A stretch of DNA of 8,513 nucleotides from the NCBI GenBank assembly GCA_964548855.1, contig CAZJSR010000035.1:1-8513 (forward strand), written 5' to 3'. The notes beneath the pieces were generated by a model. The model worked only from the letters and a program-made list of their open reading frames with translations. It was not told the origin of the DNA and did not search any database. Below, one piece after another: positions 5,982-8,513 of the stretch. Source of the DNA: UBA3206 sp964548855. GTDB lineage: Bacteria > Bacillota_I > Bacilli_A > Acholeplasmatales > Anaeroplasmataceae. Position 1 is the first letter of the stretch. Each line of letters opens with the position of its first letter. The position numbers were made by a program, and so were the translations under genes.

Positions 5982-7451
5982 TTGAATTTATCAATAAAAA
6001 AAAGTATTACAACAATTTTAAGCATATCAATATTTGTAAAATCATTAGGTTTATTATATAAATTCTTTGTCGCAAGATTTTTAGGTTTTGATGGAATGAG
6101 TGTTTTTTCTTTACTTTCACCTATATTATCATTAAGTTTAACCTTGTCTAGTCTATCAATTCCTATAGTAATTAATCAAAACGTATCTAAAAATATTTCA
6201 AAGCCAGTTTATAGTAATAGAACACTTATATTAAATGCAATAAAATTAACTATATTATCAAGTGCATTTATATCAATTTGTTTATTAATTTGTGCAAGAT
6301 ATATAAGTAATAATATATATAGAAATCCCATGTTAATTTATCCTATATATTTAATAATTCCTATTATTCTTTTTTCTAATATTTCAGGAATATTAAAAGG
6401 ATATTTAGAAGCACATAATTATTTTAATATAACACAATTTTCAAATTTAATTGAACAATGTGTTAAAGTATTCTTATGCATCGTATGTATAACACTTATG
6501 TATAAAGAAAGTATTAATAAATTAGTAATTACAATTGTTATAATACTTTCAATATGTGAAATTTCTTCCTTTAGTTTTTTGATTTTAAAATTAAGAAAAA
6601 TCACGCCGATTAATTTAATTAAAGCAAAATTCGAAGTTAAACCTATTTTATCACAAGCAATTCCTTTAACACTTGATCATCTAGTAGTTTCTTTAGTTTC
6701 TTTTTTAGAACCAATGATTTTATTTAATATTGTAGAATATAGTGAGGCAATTAATTATTATACATTATTAACAGGATACGCATCTTCTTTATTATTAATG
6801 AGTCATTTTGTTAATTATGGTATTAATAAAGCTGTATTCCCTAAATTATGTAAAATAGATGACAAAATTAGATTAAAAAAATTAATAGATAAAACTATTT
6901 TTTTATCTTTATTTTGTGGAATAATAAATTTAAATATATCTTACTTTCATAGTTCTTTAGCATTAAAATTAATGTTTAGTAATACTGATGCATCATATAT
7001 TGTAAAGGAATTATCTTTTATTTATTTTATTTCATTTATTAACCCTATATTAATTAATATTATGCAAGCAAAATCACTTGAAAAAAAACTACTCCTAAAC
7101 ACAATAATAACCCATATAATTGAAATTATATTATTAATAATATTATGTATGAAATTTAAAATAGTCGGATATAAATATACTATTATTATTTCATCATTAA
7201 TAAGTACAATTTTAAATTATATAACTATTAGAATAAATATAGGATATAAATTCAAATTAAAAAAAATATCACTTGTAGTGATACTTATTCTAATAAATTT
7301 TTTAATTGATTCCTTAATTAAAAATGAATATATTTCAATTATAGTTTCTAATTTTATATCAATTATTTGTCTTTTCATTTACTATAGAATTCATAATTTT
7401 AACAACATAGACTTCGTTTCCATCAGAAGACGCATAAAGGATTTCTCTTAA
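5982..7451 (+). CDS. spoVB: SpoVB/MurJ-type polysaccharide flippase (MVF family)
   Basis: Polytopic inner-membrane protein of 489 aa in the MOP flippase superfamily. The N-terminal pattern KSLGLLYKFFVARFLGFDGMS with ISLSLTLSSLSIPIVI-like helices resembles SpoVB (RxLGxxYRxxLSRxxGxEGxGxY). About 13-14 hydrophobic segments are spaced through the length. SpoVB is needed for spore cortex peptidoglycan in B. subtilis, and relatives move lipid-linked glycans; substrate and sporulation in this organism are inference. Length is slightly short of B. subtilis SpoVB (about 518). TTG 5982 is chosen for its GGTGAT site; TTG 5970 and GTG 5973 are in-frame alternatives without one. It is divergent from apt. 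The last 93 bp overlap the DUF421 gene on the other strand and encode a charged tail ending in FVSIRRRIKDFS. Confidence 0.75.
   Translation: MNLSIKKSITTILSISIFVKSLGLLYKFFVARFLGFDGMSVFSLLSPILSLSLTLSSLSIPIVINQNVSKNISKPVYSNRTLILNAIKLTILSSAFISICLLICARYISNNIYRNPMLIYPIYLIIPIILFSNISGILKGYLEAHNYFNITQFSNLIEQCVKVFLCIVCITLMYKESINKLVITIVIILSICEISSFSFLILKLRKITPINLIKAKFEVKPILSQAIPLTLDHLVVSLVSFLEPMILFNIVEYSEAINYYTLLTGYASSLLLMSHFVNYGINKAVFPKLCKIDDKIRLKKLIDKTIFLSLFCGIINLNISYFHSSLALKLMFSNTDASYIVKELSFIYFISFINPILINIMQAKSLEKKLLLNTIITHIIEIILLIILCMKFKIVGYKYTIIISSLISTILNYITIRINIGYKFKLKKISLVVILILINFLIDSLIKNEYISIIVSNFISIICLFIYYRIHNFNNIDFVSIRRRIKDFS
7259..7286 (-). terminator. Terminator of the DUF421 gene, inside spoVB
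   Basis: A perfect 7-bp stem TATCACT (7267-7273) / AGTGATA (7277-7283) with a 3-nt loop is extendable through a G-U and two A-U pairs. On the minus strand it is followed directly by eight U (complement of A run 7259-7266). It lies about 75 nt after the DUF421 stop at 7359, entirely within the spoVB coding region. Confidence 0.7.
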
Positions 7452-8015
7452 GTTATATCCTAAATTGAAAATTTTTAGTTTAATATCTTCAATATTAATT
7501 TTTAAATATTTAATATTTTCATAATTAAATATTCCAGCTTCAATAATTGGTAATGTAATAGTTTCATATCTTTTTTTACTAAAAACACTTAACTTACCAG
7601 TTGTCTCTAAAATCGCAAGTCTTACGTCTGTTATATCCATAATAGCATTCTCTCTTATTTGTGAAATTAAATCATCGATGGTATATCCTTCTTTTTTAAG
7701 ATTATCATAAATTATATATCCATCGTATATAAGAATTGTTGGGTTACCATCTAGTATTTCTCTTATTTTTTTATTTTTTTTCATAATTAAACTAATAATT
7801 TTTTGTAAAAAAATCAAAACAATTAAACAAAGTATTCCGATAATAAATAATTTTCTATCTGGAATCCCCATACTACATAAATCTGATATTATTAATAAAA
7901 CAACTAAATCAAATATACTTAATTGACCTAATTCTTTTTTTCCTAATAACCTAATAGTTATAAGCATTAAAATAAAAACCACAGCACCTCTAATTGTCGA
8001 ATATAAATATTGCAT
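7359..8015 (-). CDS. DUF421/YetF-domain membrane protein (YrbG-like)
   Basis: A 218-aa membrane protein of the DUF421/YetF family (B. subtilis YetF, YrbG, YdfR, YkjA), whose biochemical role I do not know. Three N-terminal membrane helices lie at about 6-22, 35-50 and 57-77, with the signature RLLGKKELGQLSIFDLVVLL (22-41). A soluble C-terminal part has two YetF repeats: GNPTILIYDGYI ... RLAILETTGKLSVF (90-145) and the LREILYASSDGNEVYVV end (189-205). The ATG at 8027 is rejected in favour of ATG 8013-8015, which has GGTGAT (8020-8025) 4 nt upstream. It converges with spoVB, overlapping it by 93 bp, and is divergent from the TIGR04086 gene. From memory, B. subtilis yrbG also sits between yrzE and spoVB. 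Confidence 0.85.
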   Translation of the reverse strand: MQYLYSTIRGAVVFILMLITIRLLGKKELGQLSIFDLVVLLIISDLCSMGIPDRKLFIIGILCLIVLIFLQKIISLIMKKNKKIREILDGNPTILIYDGYIIYDNLKKEGYTIDDLISQIRENAIMDITDVRLAILETTGKLSVFSKKRYETITLPIIEAGIFNYENIKYLKINIEDIKLKIFNLGYNLREILYASSDGNEVYVVKIMNSIVNEKTNN

Positions 8016-8019
8016 AATA

Positions 8020-8025
8020 ATCACC
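8020..8025 (-). promoter_or_regulatory. Ribosome binding site fixing the DUF421-gene start
   Basis: GGTGAT on the minus strand, 4 nt before ATG 8013-8015. The longer start ATG 8025-8027 overlaps the site itself. Confidence 0.75.
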
Positions 8026-8085
8026 ATTTTTATTATTAGAATAATTTAGCAATTTAATACATATATAAAACTAGGGGCTGATTTA

Positions 8086-8439
8086 ATGAAAAAAAGAATT
8101 ATTAAAGCATTACTACTATTCATAATTTTAAATATTATATCTATATTTATTTTATCTACTATATTTTACTTTAATAATATTAAATTAAGCGTGATTAAAT
8201 TTTTATTATTGATTATATTTTATTCATCTTTGTCTTTTTTAATTTCTAATTCGATTCATAAAAAAGGATTAATTTGTGGAATAATTATTGTCTTAATTTT
8301 AAATATTATATTAATACCTATAAAATATTCTTTAAATAATTCATTAAATATTAAGGAAATTCTTGAATATATGATATCATCACTTCTCGGAATTATCTTT
8401 AGTTTATGTGGCGTTAATTTTAAACAAATTATAAAATAA
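8086..8439 (+). CDS. TIGR04086-family small membrane protein (YrzE-like)
   Basis: A 117-aa, very hydrophobic protein with four predicted membrane helices (about 8-29, 35-54, 61-79, 92-110). It has a basic start (MKKRIIK) and a C-terminal LLGIIFSLCGVNFKQ that matches the G-I-I-G-V-N ending I recall for TIGR04086/YrzE. The family has no established function and often lies near yajC, tgt and spoVB in Bacillota. ATG 8086 follows AGGGGCTGAT (8073-8082). The 70-bp divergent gap to the DUF421 gene is AT-rich and must hold both promoters, but I see no convincing -35/-10 pair. The family call rests on context, topology and the C-terminal motif. Confidence 0.7.
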   Translation: MKKRIIKALLLFIILNIISIFILSTIFYFNNIKLSVIKFLLLIIFYSSLSFLISNSIHKKGLICGIIIVLILNIILIPIKYSLNNSLNIKEILEYMISSLLGIIFSLCGVNFKQIIK

Positions 8440-8450
8440 TATGTTATAAT
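8421..8450 (+). promoter_or_regulatory. Candidate extended -10 promoter after the TIGR04086 gene
   Basis: TGtTATAAT (8442-8450) is a perfect extended -10, with TAAACA (8421-8426, 4 of 6 matches to TTGACA) 18 nt upstream. The predicted start is near 8457. It overlaps the end of the TIGR04086 coding region and would drive a gene beyond the right edge. Confidence 0.45.
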
Positions 8451-8467
8451 CATTAATAGAGCCAACT

Positions 8468-8513
8468 ATAAATAAATCAAGTATAAATTAAAAAAATATG
8501 AAGATTTATTTAT
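8468..8513. repeat. 11-bp perfect inverted repeat at the window edge
   Basis: ATAAATAAATC (8468-8478) is exactly complementary to GATTTATTTAT (8503-8513), with a 24-nt loop. The right arm touches the window end, so the stem may be longer. It lies 28 nt after the TIGR04086 stop and about 11 nt after the predicted start of the candidate promoter. It could be a terminator, a leader hairpin or an operator; no T run is visible within the window. Confidence 0.5.

Noticed and set aside
6419..6604. Minus-strand open frame inside spoVB
   Set aside because: It is antisense to a continuous, family-like flippase coding region and has no ribosome site.
7491..7519. Possible plus-strand terminator for spoVB (AATATTAA / TTAATATT stem)
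   Set aside because: The stem is AT-only with an 11-nt loop and a short T run, and lies in DUF421 coding sequence; too weak to call.
8016..8085. Promoters in the gap between the divergent DUF421 and TIGR04086 genes
   Set aside because: TATAAA at 8064-8069 would start transcription inside the ribosome site, and no -35/-10 pair on either strand is convincing, so no promoter was annotated.
8256..8465. Minus-strand open frame over the TIGR04086 gene
   Set aside because: The plus-strand gene has a good ribosome site and four clean membrane helices; the antisense frame has neither.

Overview
The window comes from a very AT-rich bacterium (roughly a quarter G+C by eye) that uses the standard code: UGA ends relA and the DUF421 gene, and tryptophan is read from UGG. 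The gene set and order point to Bacillota. apt-relA-dtd together with spoVB, a DUF421 gene and a TIGR04086 gene matches, from memory, the B. subtilis neighbourhood yrzE-yrbG-spoVB ... apt-relA-dtd and its clostridial equivalents. I cannot name the species; an uncultured low-GC clostridial lineage would fit.

Left end (1-480): two identical tRNA-Gly(UCC) genes in tandem, the first cut by the window edge, followed by a rho-independent terminator. Between that terminator and the next operon's terminator (442-474, minus strand) lies the decayed remnant of a small gene. It resembles DUF3781 and carries an in-frame UGA.

Middle (481-5888, all minus strand): one compact six-gene operon, apt-relA-dtd-LRAT-rimO-trmL. 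Spacings run from 21 nt down to overlaps of 4 and 14 nt, with a -10 box just upstream of apt and a terminator after trmL. Most products serve translation or the stringent response: adenine salvage, (p)ppGpp synthesis/hydrolysis, removal of D-amino acids from tRNA, S12 methylthiolation and wobble 2'-O-methylation. The exception is a 133-aa LRAT/NlpC-P60-like protein of unknown role.

Right end (5889-8513): a divergent 93-bp region holding a 12-bp direct repeat separates apt from a SpoVB/MurJ-type flippase gene (+). This gene converges with a DUF421/YetF membrane protein gene (-), and the two coding regions overlap by 93 bp. The likely terminator of the DUF421 gene sits inside spoVB. A TIGR04086 membrane protein gene (+) follows, then an extended -10 promoter candidate and an AT-rich inverted repeat at the window edge.

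Several starts were moved from the longest reading frame to codons with a clear Shine-Dalgarno: trmL, LRAT, relA, spoVB (TTG) and DUF421. In five genes a GGTG-type site sits at nearly the same distance from the start. No CRISPR array, transposon, phage or defence system was seen. The most unusual items are the LRAT protein in the operon, the UGA-interrupted remnant, and the antisense overlap with its embedded terminator.
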